Numbered from the stretch's first letter, positions 1-10,670 are shown. The stretch is DNA of 64,000 nucleotides from Arsenophonus sp031446105 (GCA_031446105.1 CP132907.1:372001-436000), one strand, 5' to 3'. The notes: a model not told the origin generated them from the sequence alone. A program made the numbers and translations.

Positions 1-755
1 GCATTGCCGGACACTTAGCCGCAAAAGTATTACAAATGATTGAATCTTATATTAAACCAGGTATTTCTACTGGTGAAATTGATCGAATTTGCCATCTATA
101 TATTGTTAAAAAACAAAATGCTATTCCAGGATGTTTAAATTACAATGGTTTTCCTAAATCTATTTGTACTTCTGTTAATGATGTAATTTGTCATGGGATC
201 CCTAATGATAAAAAAATTTTGCAAGAAAGCGATATTATTAACATTGATATCACTGTTCTTAAAGATGGATTTTATGGTGATACTTCTAAAATGTTTTTTG
301 TTGGAAAACCAAATAAAAAAAGTAAGCAATTATGCAAAATAACTCAAGAAAGTCTATATCTTGCGTTAAAAACAATTAAACCAGGTATTCCTTTACGAAA
401 AATAGGACATACAATTCAAAAATTTGTTCAAAAATATCACTTTTCTGTAGTACGTGAATATTGTGGACACGGTATTGGTCAATTTTTTCACGAAGAACCT
501 CAGATTTTACATTATGATGCTGATGATGGTGGGATTCTATTAAAAAAAGGAATGACTTTTACTATTGAACCAATGATAAACATTGGCAGTCATCAAATTA
601 GAGTAATGCAAGATGGGTGGACAGTTAAAACAAAAGATAAAAGTTGGTCAGCACAATACGAACATACTATAGCTGTTAATGAAAAAGGATGTGAAATTTT
701 AACATTAAGAGAAGAAGAAAAACCATTTATTTCAAATATATTAGTAAATAAATAA
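1..755 (+). CDS. map: Methionine aminopeptidase (5' end cut by window)
   Basis: Removes the N-terminal methionine from new proteins in the cytoplasm. The reading frame is open from position 3 (I-A-G-H-L-A-A-K-V-L) before the first ATG at 36, and this matches the E. coli Map N-terminus (VAGRLAAEVLEM), so the true start lies upstream of the window. The metal ligands of type I enzymes are visible: the two Asp in NIDITVLKDGFYGDTSKMF, His in CGHGIGQ, Glu in FTIEPM and Glu in AQYEHT. The C-terminus matches the family end. In E. coli the next genes are glnD and dapD; here glnD is gone and dapD follows after an 800-bp spacer. Confidence 0.97.
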   Translation, partial: IAGHLAAKVLQMIESYIKPGISTGEIDRICHLYIVKKQNAIPGCLNYNGFPKSICTSVNDVICHGIPNDKKILQESDIINIDITVLKDGFYGDTSKMFFVGKPNKKSKQLCKITQESLYLALKTIKPGIPLRKIGHTIQKFVQKYHFSVVREYCGHGIGQFFHEEPQILHYDADDGGILLKKGMTFTIEPMINIGSHQIRVMQDGWTVKTKDKSWSAQYEHTIAVNEKGCEILTLREEEKPFISNILVNK

Positions 756-1555
756 TTTTTAAATTATCTAAAATAATTATTAATATTTTGTTCATAAAAT
801 CAATAATTTATTTTAAAAATAAAATTTTAATTATGACCAGTAAAATTAATTCATAGAAAAAATATCTATTTTAATTTGCAATTTAGTAAAAATATTTTTA
901 TTAAAAATCATTACACATGTCCTATATCATTTAAATTTTAAATATAAAATTAATAATGTATATTTTTTTAAAAAAAATAAAAAATAATTTATTGTAAAAA
1001 ATTTTAAAATTATTTTTTAAATATAAATAATCAATTTTATTTTTATAAAAGTTTTAAAAAAATTAAAAATACAGATTACTTTATGATTAATAAATAAATA
1101 AAATTTTATATATCACTTTTTAGTAAGATTTTTATATTGAGTTATAAAAATTATAAATTATTAAATAAAAAAATCAAAAAATATCTAAATCAACATAATA
1201 AAATAAGTTTTTAAAATATTATTTATTTAGATTTATTTTTTAAAAATGTTAATTCTTAAACTTTATAATTTATAGATGATTAATTATATGAAAAAATAAC
1301 TTTATATTAAATCCAATTTACATCTTATAAAAATTTTAATTTTATCATGAATTATTAATTTATTGATTTTTATAAAAAAATATTAAAAATATAATAATAT
1401 TTTATAACATAAAACTTCATATCTTAAACAATATGAATTAAAAATAGCAATAAAATAAAAATACATTGAAAAATAAAACATAATTCATCATTGTTATTAT
1501 TTATATAAATTAATCAATGCAAAAATTTATCTAAAATGTACAGGAAAAATAATTT
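756..1555. other. Gene-free AT-rich spacer (site of lost glnD)
   Basis: About 800 bases between map and dapD with no open frame of note on either strand and almost only A and T. In E. coli glnD (uridylyltransferase) lies here. I could not recognise any GlnD residue block in the spacer. A short Shine-Dalgarno-like AGGA at about 1541 belongs to dapD. Confidence 0.7.
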
Positions 1556-2380
1556 ATGGAAACAAGCAAAAATATTATCGAATGTGCTTTTGAATATCGA
1601 ACTGAAATTACACCTTTTAATGCTGATATAAAATTAAAAAATGCAATCAATCAAGTAATTAATCAATTAAATACAGGAAAATTAAGAGTTGCTAATAAAG
1701 TTAATGGAAAATGGATAACCAATCAGTGGATTAAAAAAGCATTATTACTTTATTTTTGCATCAATGAAAACAAATTTATAAAAGGATCTGAAAGCAATTT
1801 TTTTGATAAAATAAAAATGAAATTTTCAGACTATAACTGTACTAAATTTCAAGAAGAAAAATTACGAGTAGTTCCACCTGCTTCTGCAAGAAAAGGAGCA
1901 TTTATAGCTAAAAATACTATTTTAATGCCATCATATGTTAATATTGGAGCCTATATTGATGAAGGAAGTATGTTAGATACATGGTCTACTGTCGGTTCTT
2001 GCGCTCAAATTGGAAAAAATGTTCACTTATCAGGTGGTGTTGGCATTGGGGGTGTTCTGGAACCTTTACAAGCACATCCGACAATTATTGAAGATAATTG
2101 TTTTATTGGTGCTCGTTCAGAAATTGTTGAAGGTGTAATTATTGAAGAAGGTTCAGTTATATCTATGGGTGTTTACATTGGTAAAAGCACAAAAATATAT
2201 GACAGAAAAAAAAATAAAATATACTATGGACGTATTCCTGCCGGTTCGGTAGTTGTATCGGGAAATCTACCATCAAAAAATAAAAAATATAGTTTATATT
2301 GTGCAGTTATCGTAAAAAAAATTGATGAAAAAACAAGAAAAAAAACAAAAATTAATGAATTAATTAGAAATATTAAATAG
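1556..2380 (+). CDS. dapD: 2,3,4,5-tetrahydropyridine-2,6-dicarboxylate N-succinyltransferase
   Basis: Succinylates tetrahydrodipicolinate in the lysine/meso-diaminopimelate pathway, which feeds peptidoglycan. The product is 274 residues, the same length as E. coli DapD. The N-terminal helical part is followed by left-handed beta-helix (hexapeptide) repeats around residues 105-220, with family blocks RVVPPASARKGAF, MLDTWSTVGSCAQIGKNVHL, SGGVGIGGVLEP and NCFIGARSEIVEG. The start ATG has AGGA about 11 bases upstream. An inverted repeat overlaps the stop codon. The gene stands alone, consistent with a single-gene transcript. Confidence 0.97.
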   Translation: METSKNIIECAFEYRTEITPFNADIKLKNAINQVINQLNTGKLRVANKVNGKWITNQWIKKALLLYFCINENKFIKGSESNFFDKIKMKFSDYNCTKFQEEKLRVVPPASARKGAFIAKNTILMPSYVNIGAYIDEGSMLDTWSTVGSCAQIGKNVHLSGGVGIGGVLEPLQAHPTIIEDNCFIGARSEIVEGVIIEEGSVISMGVYIGKSTKIYDRKKNKIYYGRIPAGSVVVSGNLPSKNKKYSLYCAVIVKKIDEKTRKKTKINELIRNIK

Positions 2381-2407
2381 TATTTATATTTAAAATATAA
2401 ATACTAT
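2377..2407 (+). terminator. Hairpin at end of dapD
   Basis: A perfect 14-bp inverted repeat (arms 2377-2390 and 2394-2407, loop TAA) overlaps the dapD stop codon and is followed by a T-rich stretch (TGATTTTTTATTT). This looks like an intrinsic terminator, though the stem is nearly all A/T. Confidence 0.6.
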
Positions 2408-2967
2408 TGATTTTTTATTTAAAAATTAAAAGAAATATATTTCTCGTGATTATTTTATATATATTACATATAAATAATTAATAATATTAAAAATATAATA
2501 TAAGAAATAATTTTTTAAAAAAATATTAAAATACAAAATTTACACATATAAAGATTTTTTTTCATTAATTTTTGTTTTTTATTAATAAAATAAAATTTTT
2601 CAAGAAAATATTTTATTCATACAATAAAAAAATTAGAATTTTGTATACTAAATACTAGTATCTTGATAAGATTCTAATTTTATATAAATAATTTAAAGGT
2701 GTTTTTTTAAATTTAAAAAGTATACATTTTTCTATATAAAAATGGCATATTTTTAAAAATTTTAATAAATTTTAAATAAAATGATAATATAATTATTTTA
2801 ATAAATTTAAAAATATCTAACATATTAAAATTTAATAAGATTAAAAAAATAAAATTTTAAAAATAAAAAAATTTTATTAAAAATAACTAATTATTCTTTA
2901 ATATTATAAAAAGTATTTTTAAATCAAAAACAAAAAAATAATATATTTGTTTTAAAATTTATGAACA
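2381..2967. other. Gene-free spacer and synteny breakpoint between dapD and amiC
   Basis: Almost 590 bases without a credible gene. dapD and amiC are not neighbours in E. coli, so this is a rearrangement or deletion junction. It contains an 11-bp inverted repeat at 2629-2639/2671-2681 enclosing small palindromes (GTATAC, ATACTAGTAT). Confidence 0.6.
2629..2681. repeat. Inverted repeat with nested palindromes
   Basis: Arms AAAATTAGAAT (2629-2639) and ATTCTAATTTT (2671-2681) are perfect reverse complements. The 31-base interior includes GTATAC (2643-2648) and ATACTAGTAT (2652-2661). It is the only part of the dapD-amiC spacer with clear structure. Function unknown; it may simply reflect A/T bias. 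Confidence 0.4.
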
Positions 2968-4263
2968 CTATTTTTCAATAGAAGTAAAGTTTTTTATTTT
3001 AATATTACTAAAATAAGATTTAATACCCAAAAAAATTGATTCAGCTATTTGTTGTTGAAATTTTGCTGTTTTTAATTTTTTTTCTTCTTCTAAATTACTA
3101 ATAAAAGCAGTTTCAATAAGAATAGAAGGAATTTCTGGAGCTTTTAATACTATAAAACCTGCTTGATCAACAATATTTTTATGCAATTGATTTACATGGG
3201 CTATTCTATGAAGAATTTCTCTACCAACTTTTAAACTATCATTAATTGTAGCTGTTTGAACTAAATCAAAAATAGTGTGATCTAAATATTTATCACCACT
3301 TTTACTAATACTAAAACCAATTGAATCTGCTTGATTTTGTATTTCAGCTAAATAACGTGCCGTATTATTTTTTGTTATTGATTTTGTGGATAATGCAAAG
3401 ACAGAAGATCCTTTGGCTTTACGATTAAGCACAGCATCAGCATGAATAGATACAAATAAATCTGATTGCATTTTTTGAGCTTCAGCAACTCTTTTCTTTA
3501 AAGGAATAAATACATCTTCATTACGTGTCATATAAACTTTCATGTTAGATTGAGTATTAATTAACATTTTTAAACGTCTTGCAATCTGTAATACAATATC
3601 TTTTTCACGAGTATTGTATTTTCCTATTGCACCAGGATCTTCTCCACCATGTCCTGGATCAATCATAATTGTAATTAATTTATTTCGATTATTTAATAAT
3701 TTTCTTGTCCTTTTTTTTCTAAAAGATAAAATTTTATGAGATTTATATTGATTATACTTTTCTATTTTTTTTAATAAAATTTTATTATCAAATCGAACAC
3801 TTGAATGAGGAGAAATATTAATTATTAATCTATGTTTAAAATTTCCAATAGGAGAAATAGTAAATATTTGTAAACCAAAATGCATTTTTACTTCAAAAAC
3901 TAATCGAATAGTATTATGATTAAATAATCCTACTCTAATTAATTTTAAATAACGATCATTTGAGTTTATTTTTTTATTAATATCTTTTAATAAACTATTT
4001 AAACAAAAATTTTTTAAATCTACTACAATACGATCAGGACAAGATAAAATAAAATAGCAATATTCAAAAGCAACAGTTGACTCTAAAGTTACTTTAGTAT
4101 AAGAAGATGAAGACCAAATACGAATCGCTACTATATTTGAAGACAAACTAAATACTAATGGACTAATCATCAAAAATAAAATTACATGTAATCCTTTTAG
4201 CAGTAATTTTCTTAAAAAAATATTTTTAAAATAATCCATCAAAGATCTGCTTAAAAACATCAA
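2968..4263 (-). CDS. amiC: N-acetylmuramoyl-L-alanine amidase AmiC
   Basis: Periplasmic zinc amidase that cleaves septal peptidoglycan during daughter-cell separation. 431 residues against 417 in E. coli. Order: hydrophobic export signal (about residues 20-40), AMIN domain (about 44-150, SNIVAIRIWSSSSYTKVTLE), linker, Amidase_3 domain (about 195-420). Zinc ligands are in DPGHGGEDPG and SIHADA, and the catalytic Glu in ILIETAFIS. E. coli AmiC uses a Tat signal with SRRRLL; here the equivalent is LRKLLL, without twin Arg. The start could also be Met9 at 4239. The neighbour recD and the missing argA reproduce the E. coli amiC-argA-recD order. Confidence 0.95.
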   Translation of the reverse strand: MMFLSRSLMDYFKNIFLRKLLLKGLHVILFLMISPLVFSLSSNIVAIRIWSSSSYTKVTLESTVAFEYCYFILSCPDRIVVDLKNFCLNSLLKDINKKINSNDRYLKLIRVGLFNHNTIRLVFEVKMHFGLQIFTISPIGNFKHRLIINISPHSSVRFDNKILLKKIEKYNQYKSHKILSFRKKRTRKLLNNRNKLITIMIDPGHGGEDPGAIGKYNTREKDIVLQIARRLKMLINTQSNMKVYMTRNEDVFIPLKKRVAEAQKMQSDLFVSIHADAVLNRKAKGSSVFALSTKSITKNNTARYLAEIQNQADSIGFSISKSGDKYLDHTIFDLVQTATINDSLKVGREILHRIAHVNQLHKNIVDQAGFIVLKAPEIPSILIETAFISNLEEEKKLKTAKFQQQIAESIFLGIKSYFSNIKIKNFTSIEK

Positions 4264-4534
4264 GTTATTATAAATTATTTAATTATATTTACAAAGAAAA
4301 AAAACAGTCATTATTTTTTATTAATTATAAAAAATAATGAATTTGATAAAATAGAGGAGAATACTGTTAAAAAAATTATAAAATAATTATTTTTTTTAAA
4401 TACTTATTAAATATAAAAAATATTATTTATTAAAAATTTATACAACTTATCATTTTAAAATAATTTTTTTTAATAATGTTATACAAAATGTATTATTAAT
4501 CATATCAAAAAAAAATAATGATTATTTATATAAT
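4264..4534 (+). other. Spacer at the site of lost argA, with orphan ribosome-binding site
   Basis: E. coli carries argA (N-acetylglutamate synthase) between amiC and recD, on the opposite strand. Here a strong GAGGAG at 4354-4359 is followed by AATACT and GTT AAA AAA, then a quick stop. This could be the decayed 5' end of argA (which begins with V-K in E. coli after a GTG start), but no longer similarity is visible. Confidence 0.3.
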
Positions 4535-6376
4535 TTAAAATAATCGTTCAGTTAAACCACTACATCGTTTATTAGCAATCATTATCGAATTAATAAAAAC
4601 ATTTTTATCTGCATAAATTGTTATCCGTTTTTTTGCTCTAGTAATTGCAGTATAAATTAATTGTTTATTTACAATAGAAACAAAATCTGGCGGTAAAACT
4701 AAAACAACATGTTCAAATTCTGATCCCTGAGATTTATGTACTGTCATAAAAAAAGCAGTTTCATAATGAGATAAGCGATTAGGTGATATTTTTTTTATTA
4801 ACCCATTAGGTAATTGAAAATAAACCTTTAAATCTTCTGTATTATCCCGCAATATAATACCAAAATCACCATTAAATAAATCAAGAGAAGGATTATTTTC
4901 AGTAATTATGATTGGACGACCTTCATAATTTTTTAATGTATTATTTAATAATTTAATAATTCCTAAACGATCTAAAATTTCTTCTAATTTATTATTTAAT
5001 CCTATAACTCCATAAGGACCATCTCTTAAAGCAGATAAAAAACGATAATTATTAAAAATACTAAATATATCTTTAAACTTTATATTTTTTTTTATCATAT
5101 TAAAATAGTTTTTATAAAAATTAACTGTATCAGAAATTAATTGATTATATTGAACAAATGTTGTAATAGAATTAAAAATTATATCCTCTCTTGATTTTCT
5201 TAATATGTTTTTTATAAAAATAATGTTTTCTTGATTAACTGCAGTAGAAAGTTGAGCAATACTAGATTTACTATTAAAACGATAACTTTTCTTTAAAAAA
5301 CAAATTTTATCCTTAATTTTTAATTTATTATCTGTATCTGATATAAATTCTGATAAATTATAACCAGTAATTTTTGTTAATTGTTTGACTTTTTTTCGAC
5401 TATACCCCAATTTTTGAAAATTACAAAGATCACTCAATACAGCTCCTGCTTCTACTGAAGATAATTGATCTTTATCTCCCAAGAAAATAACGCGAGCTTT
5501 TTGAGGTAAAGCTTCAATTAATCTCGCCATTATAGACATATTTACCATAGATGCTTCATCAACAATTAAAACATCTAATAACAATGGATTATTTTTATGA
5601 TAACGCAATAATTGAGTATTTTTTTTAGCACCTAATAATTCGTGAATAGTTGTAGCTCTTTTTGGAATAAGTGCATTCTCTTGAAGAGACAAATTTAACT
5701 TTAATAATGCATCAGATAACATTTGATTTATTCTAAAGGCTGCCTTCCCTGTAGGTGCTGCAAGATGAATAATTATTTTTTTATGACTTAATTTTATTAA
5801 AGCAGCTAACAAAAATGCTACTATTGCTGTTTTACCTGTACCCGGGCCACCAGAAATAATTGCGATTCTACTTGTTAATGCAACTGCAACAGCTATTTTC
5901 TGCCAATTATATATCTTTGATGGCAAAAATAAACTATTTAATATTTTTTTTAATTGAACTTCATCAACTATTTCTAATGTGTCCTGAGAAAAAAAATCTG
6001 CTACTAATTTTTCATCAAACCACATTCTTTGAAAATAAAGTTTATTATTTGACAAAACTAATGGTTTTATTTCATTTTTTTCTGGATCAGCAACAGCATA
6101 AGATTTTTTAAGTTCAAAACAAATTTTATTATTATTAGGTGCACCAGCTGATTCCCATAACTTTAATGCCATTTCATTTTCTCTTCCTTGAAATAAATTA
6201 TCTGAATTAATCTTATCAATAAATAAACAAATATTTCCTAATCTATTTGCAGCACTTAACAATGAAAATATTAATAATAATAATGGATTTTTTTCTTTTG
6301 TTAAATTCATTGCAAATCGTATGTCTAAATAACTTAACAAATTCAATTCACAAGCTTTTTGTAGTAAATTAATCAT
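4535..6376 (-). CDS. recD: Exodeoxyribonuclease V subunit RecD
   Basis: 5'-3' helicase subunit of RecBCD, the double-strand-break repair enzyme. 613 residues (E. coli 608). Walker A is ISGGPGTGKTAIVAF at about residue 174, Walker B LIVDEASMV at about 270, then LGDKDQLSSVEAGAVL, and the C-terminal helicase motif FFMTVHKSQGSEFEHVVLVL. It begins 11 bases downstream of the recB stop, so the two are co-transcribed. All motor motifs are present, so the protein is likely active. Confidence 0.97.
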   Translation of the reverse strand: MINLLQKACELNLLSYLDIRFAMNLTKEKNPLLLLIFSLLSAANRLGNICLFIDKINSDNLFQGRENEMALKLWESAGAPNNNKICFELKKSYAVADPEKNEIKPLVLSNNKLYFQRMWFDEKLVADFFSQDTLEIVDEVQLKKILNSLFLPSKIYNWQKIAVAVALTSRIAIISGGPGTGKTAIVAFLLAALIKLSHKKIIIHLAAPTGKAAFRINQMLSDALLKLNLSLQENALIPKRATTIHELLGAKKNTQLLRYHKNNPLLLDVLIVDEASMVNMSIMARLIEALPQKARVIFLGDKDQLSSVEAGAVLSDLCNFQKLGYSRKKVKQLTKITGYNLSEFISDTDNKLKIKDKICFLKKSYRFNSKSSIAQLSTAVNQENIIFIKNILRKSREDIIFNSITTFVQYNQLISDTVNFYKNYFNMIKKNIKFKDIFSIFNNYRFLSALRDGPYGVIGLNNKLEEILDRLGIIKLLNNTLKNYEGRPIIITENNPSLDLFNGDFGIILRDNTEDLKVYFQLPNGLIKKISPNRLSHYETAFFMTVHKSQGSEFEHVVLVLPPDFVSIVNKQLIYTAITRAKKRITIYADKNVFINSIMIANKRCSGLTERLF

Positions 6377-6387
6377 ATATTTTTTTA

Positions 6388-9300
6388 TTAATTACTAAAT
6401 AATTGATCTAAACTATTAATAAATGCATAAACAGGAAGATTATAATAAATACCATACCCATGAGAATTTTTATTATCAATACCACGCAAAAATATATATA
6501 TAACTCCACCAAAATGTTTCTGATAATTATAATTAGGTAAACGAGTACGCAAATAACGATGAATAGCTAAAGTATACAATTGATATTGTAAATCATATCT
6601 ATTATAAATCATAGCATGTTTTATTGCCTGCTGATTATACGAAAAAGAACCTTCTCCTAACCAATTTGATTTATAATCAATTAGATAATATTTTTTTTTC
6701 CAAAAAACAATCAAATCAATATAACCTTGTAAAAATCCTTGTACTTGTTCAAAGTTTAAAGGAGGAGAATTTTTAGATAAAAAATCATATCGATGTGCAA
6801 GATTATCCAATAATGATGGACATAATATTTTTTTTATTGAAAAACAAAATTTCATTTCATTTAATCGATATTTAGAAATAATATTTGATAACCTAAAATC
6901 ATTTTCCAGCAAAGGTGCATTAAAAATATTAAGTAACCAAATTTTAAGCATAGATGCCCACTCAGAAGAGAAACCAAATTCTTCTAATCGTTCTATTAGC
7001 CAAGATTTTTTAGGATCTTTATTAAACGGTAATAATTCTAATATTGAATGTAAAAAATTTCCAGCTATCACTCCTTTTGGAAAAGTATGAACACTTTTTT
7101 TAGATTTTTCTTTTTGATATAAAAAATTATGACTGTATTGATAATTTTTAAATTTAAAATTTAACGTCTTTAAATTTATATCAAAATTTAAATTAGTATT
7201 CATCACTTTATTTGATAATGTAGAAATATCATTTTTCTTTAATTCTGAATAACTAGTTACTCGCCATATATCATTAATCTTTCCTGAAAATTTTTTAGCC
7301 AATAATTTTATAGTTCTATTTTTTTTACAATAAGAAGAAAATGTATTGATATTATTAACTAATGTAATACCAATATCTTTATTAATCAAAGATTTTAAAG
7401 TATTCAATAATAAAGCCGAACTACCTTTTTTTCCTTTTTGTAATAAATAACCTAATGCACTTTTATGTAAAACAGTATCATAAAAAATCTTTTCATTATG
7501 GCGTTTTTTACATAATGGTGCTACACCAACACTACAATGATAAATTGCACGTGTTAACGCAACATATAAAAGACGCAAATCTTCTGCTAAACGTTCTTCA
7601 TCAGCTAATTTAAGATTTTTCAAATTATCTGTAAGATCCAAACATATTTGAAATTTTTTTCTTTCATGAAAAATTGCTAATTTTTTTTGTGAAAATTTAC
7701 ATATAAAAGGTAACCAAACGATTGGATATTCCAAACCTTTAGATTTATGAATTGTACTAATAGAAACAAAATTTATATTACTTTCTACACGCCTTTGTTG
7801 ATTTTCTAATAATGGATCAGGTTTATCAATTTGTTGCGCTAACCAACTAATAGTAGCATGTTTATTATGAAATTCTGATTCAGATTCTTGTAATAATTCA
7901 AATAAATGCATCACATCTATTAAACGCCTTTCTCCGTTTACAGTATCTTTTAATAAGTTTTTAGCTATACGTTGATTACTGATCATATCTTTAAACATTG
8001 CTAAAATACCATAACGTTCCCAAATTAATAAATAATGATGAAATTCTTTTATCCATATTTCTAACTGATTGTCATTTTTGCTTAATTCTTCAATTTCTTC
8101 TGCATTTAAACCTATTAAAGCTGTCGCTAAAGCACGTCGAAGATTTTTTTCTCTTTCAGGTGAAAGAACTGCTTGTAATAACCATAATATATCAAGTGCT
8201 TCAGCAGTAGAAAAAACGCTTTCATAATTAGAAAGAAAAACCGATGAAATATTAAATTTACGCAATTCTTCTTGTATGATTTTTGATTCATAACTATTTC
8301 TTACTAATATCATAATATCAGAAGCAGTTAATAATTTTTTCTGATCGTTTTTGTATAACCATGTAGTTCCATCATCTCCTCCTTTTAACCAAAAATAAAT
8401 TTGACTGGCACACTGATATGCCATTATTTTTTGATATTCAGTTATTGAAACTTGATCTTTATCAAGATAGTTAAAATTTAATGCTGAAACTGGTTTTTTT
8501 TGATGAATAAAACCTAAATTTTCATTAAAATAACCTGAATTAACTGCATAAAATGGTATTTGTTTAAATATAAATGGATTTTTAACACGACTAAATAAAT
8601 GATTGATCGCTTCTACCATATTGGATGAAGAACGCCAATTAGTATCTAATCTATAATGTGATTGAATCTTATTTTTAGCTTTTATATAACTAAAAATATC
8701 AGCACCACGAAAAGCATAAATAGCCTGTTTGGGATCTCCTATTAAAAATATACCGGAATATTTAGATCCATCATAAATACTTTCAAAAATTTTATTTTGC
8801 TTTGAATCCGTATCTTGATATTCATCTATCATTACTACCGGATAACAATTGCGAATTATATTTTTTAAGCGTTTACTATTTTTTGTATCTAATGCATGTT
8901 CTAATTTATCTAATAAATCATCAAATCCTATTTTTTCATTTTTTATTTTTTCCTTTAAAAGAATTTTACGAACATCAATAATAGCTTTTGAAAAAAAAAT
9001 ATTGCGTAATGTATTAGATTTCTTTAAAAAATTATCAATAGAAGAAAAAACCTTATGTTTTGGTATTTCATTGTCAATATATGTTTTATTGATTAATTCT
9101 GATTGAGAAAAGCGAATTAATTCTTTTGGTATTTTATAATCTATTGTACTTGATTGTGCCCACTTAGTAACTGCATCTATCCAAATTAATAAATTACGAC
9201 GATTATAACTCCGCTTATTAATTCCTGAATTCATAATCAAACAAAAAAAATCATTAAAATGCAAAATCCATATTTTTTTTATTATATTAATATTACTAAT

Positions 9301-9993
9301 TATTTTCTTATGACACTTACTAATTGATTGAAATTTAATTGATTGATTTAAAAAAACAGGTATTTCTCCTTGTAAATAAGGCTTAATTTCATCTAAAAGT
9401 GCTTCTGGACCACTCCATTCATTTGCAATAATTTTTGATACATCATACTTTAATGGATAACAATTAGATCGCCAAAAATCAGCACAAGCCTGTCTTTGCA
9501 AAAAAGATTCATTTTTTATTATTGATTGCCTAAATAACATTTTTGATTCAAGCGCATTATGTGATAATATTTTTTTACAAAATCCATGTATTGTATAAAT
9601 TGCTGCTTCATCCATCTGCTGTTCAGCAGACAATAACCATTTAGCAGCTAAATTTTTATCTGTAATAGAAAAAAGTAAGATTCTATATATTGATTTTTTT
9701 GAAAAACCAAATCCATTTCTGATACAAGCAATTCTCATCTGAGAAATATTATAACGAATGCGTGCTCGTAATTCATTTGTTGCCGCTTCAGTAAAAGTCA
9801 ACACTAAAATTTCTTTAACATTTAATCTTCTAAAAAAAGAATTTTTTTTTCCAATTTTTAATAATAACCTTAAATAAAGTAAAGCTATAGTATAAGTTTT
9901 TCCCGTTCCAGCTGAAGATTCTATAAGTCTTTGACCATAAAGAGGTAAATCATAAGGATTTAACTGAAAAATATTTATTTTTTTATTTCTCAT
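6388..9993 (-). CDS. recB: Exodeoxyribonuclease V subunit RecB
   Basis: 3'-5' helicase and nuclease subunit of RecBCD. 1201 residues (E. coli 1180). UvrD-type motor: Walker A ESSAGTGKTYT at about residue 27, motif Ia LVLTFTEAATNELRAR, Walker B VVMIDEYQDTDSKQ at about 390, motif FLIGDPKQAIYAFRGAD, and STIHKSKGLEYPIVWLP. The C-terminal RecB nuclease domain keeps its acidic residues and Lys in GYIDLIVFW and LIDYKSNWLG, so nuclease and RecA-loading functions are probably preserved. ptrA, which separates recC and recB in E. coli, is lost. Confidence 0.97.
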   Translation of the reverse strand: MRNKKINIFQLNPYDLPLYGQRLIESSAGTGKTYTIALLYLRLLLKIGKKNSFFRRLNVKEILVLTFTEAATNELRARIRYNISQMRIACIRNGFGFSKKSIYRILLFSITDKNLAAKWLLSAEQQMDEAAIYTIHGFCKKILSHNALESKMLFRQSIIKNESFLQRQACADFWRSNCYPLKYDVSKIIANEWSGPEALLDEIKPYLQGEIPVFLNQSIKFQSISKCHKKIISNINIIKKIWILHFNDFFCLIMNSGINKRSYNRRNLLIWIDAVTKWAQSSTIDYKIPKELIRFSQSELINKTYIDNEIPKHKVFSSIDNFLKKSNTLRNIFFSKAIIDVRKILLKEKIKNEKIGFDDLLDKLEHALDTKNSKRLKNIIRNCYPVVMIDEYQDTDSKQNKIFESIYDGSKYSGIFLIGDPKQAIYAFRGADIFSYIKAKNKIQSHYRLDTNWRSSSNMVEAINHLFSRVKNPFIFKQIPFYAVNSGYFNENLGFIHQKKPVSALNFNYLDKDQVSITEYQKIMAYQCASQIYFWLKGGDDGTTWLYKNDQKKLLTASDIMILVRNSYESKIIQEELRKFNISSVFLSNYESVFSTAEALDILWLLQAVLSPEREKNLRRALATALIGLNAEEIEELSKNDNQLEIWIKEFHHYLLIWERYGILAMFKDMISNQRIAKNLLKDTVNGERRLIDVMHLFELLQESESEFHNKHATISWLAQQIDKPDPLLENQQRRVESNINFVSISTIHKSKGLEYPIVWLPFICKFSQKKLAIFHERKKFQICLDLTDNLKNLKLADEERLAEDLRLLYVALTRAIYHCSVGVAPLCKKRHNEKIFYDTVLHKSALGYLLQKGKKGSSALLLNTLKSLINKDIGITLVNNINTFSSYCKKNRTIKLLAKKFSGKINDIWRVTSYSELKKNDISTLSNKVMNTNLNFDINLKTLNFKFKNYQYSHNFLYQKEKSKKSVHTFPKGVIAGNFLHSILELLPFNKDPKKSWLIERLEEFGFSSEWASMLKIWLLNIFNAPLLENDFRLSNIISKYRLNEMKFCFSIKKILCPSLLDNLAHRYDFLSKNSPPLNFEQVQGFLQGYIDLIVFWKKKYYLIDYKSNWLGEGSFSYNQQAIKHAMIYNRYDLQYQLYTLAIHRYLRTRLPNYNYQKHFGGVIYIFLRGIDNKNSHGYGIYYNLPVYAFINSLDQLFSN

Positions 9994-10670
9994 TTTTATT
10001 TTCTCTATTCAATATTTTTTTATAAATTTAAATATAATTTGAATAAAATTATCAAAATTTTAAATTTATAATAAATATACTTATCATTTCTTCAAAAAAA
10101 CAAGAAATTTTATAATACCATATTTTAAGTAATACTTTATTAATATAATAATTAATACTTTATTAATATAATTAAACAAATTTTAAAATCTTTTCTGTAA
10201 ATATTGTTTAAATATATATTTTTTAAATATTTATTTAAAATAGATAATAAAAAAAATATACAAATATTAATAATATAATATTATATTATTTTTAATTATA
10301 TATTTTATAAAAAATTTTAATTAAAATAAAAATAATATAAAAACACTTCTAAAATTAAAAAATATCTGATTTAAATAAATAATCAATATTAGGTAATTTT
10401 ATTATTTAATTTTATATAATTGCTAATTATTAATTTTTATTAAAAAATAAATTTATAAAAAATATGAATAAACTTTTTTTAATAGTATTTTATCAAAATA
10501 ATCAATAAAGCTAATAAATTGTAATTATAAAATTTATACAATTTTACGTTAAAATAAAAATTAAATAATTTATAAAACTAGAAAAATTTGATTTTTTTAA
10601 TTATATGTTTTATTTTTTAAAATTTTATAAAGTATATTTATATGCATATTATTTTTTTAAAAAAATTCAA
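9994..10670. other. Spacer at the site of lost ptrA
   Basis: About 680 bases between recC and recB without a gene. E. coli has ptrA (protease III, 2.9 kb) here in the same direction. I saw no HxxEH zinc motif or other remnant. A 20-bp direct repeat lies at 10130-10172. Confidence 0.6.
10130..10172. repeat. 20-bp direct repeat, 23-bp period
   Basis: Two exact copies of TAATACTTTATTAATATAAT at 10130-10149 and 10153-10172, separated by AAT. A recent short tandem duplication by slippage in a noncoding spacer is the simplest reading. Confidence 0.75.

Noticed and set aside
5860..6111. 83-codon plus-strand frame inside recD
   Set aside because: Antisense shadow of a strongly conserved gene; no protein family recognised.
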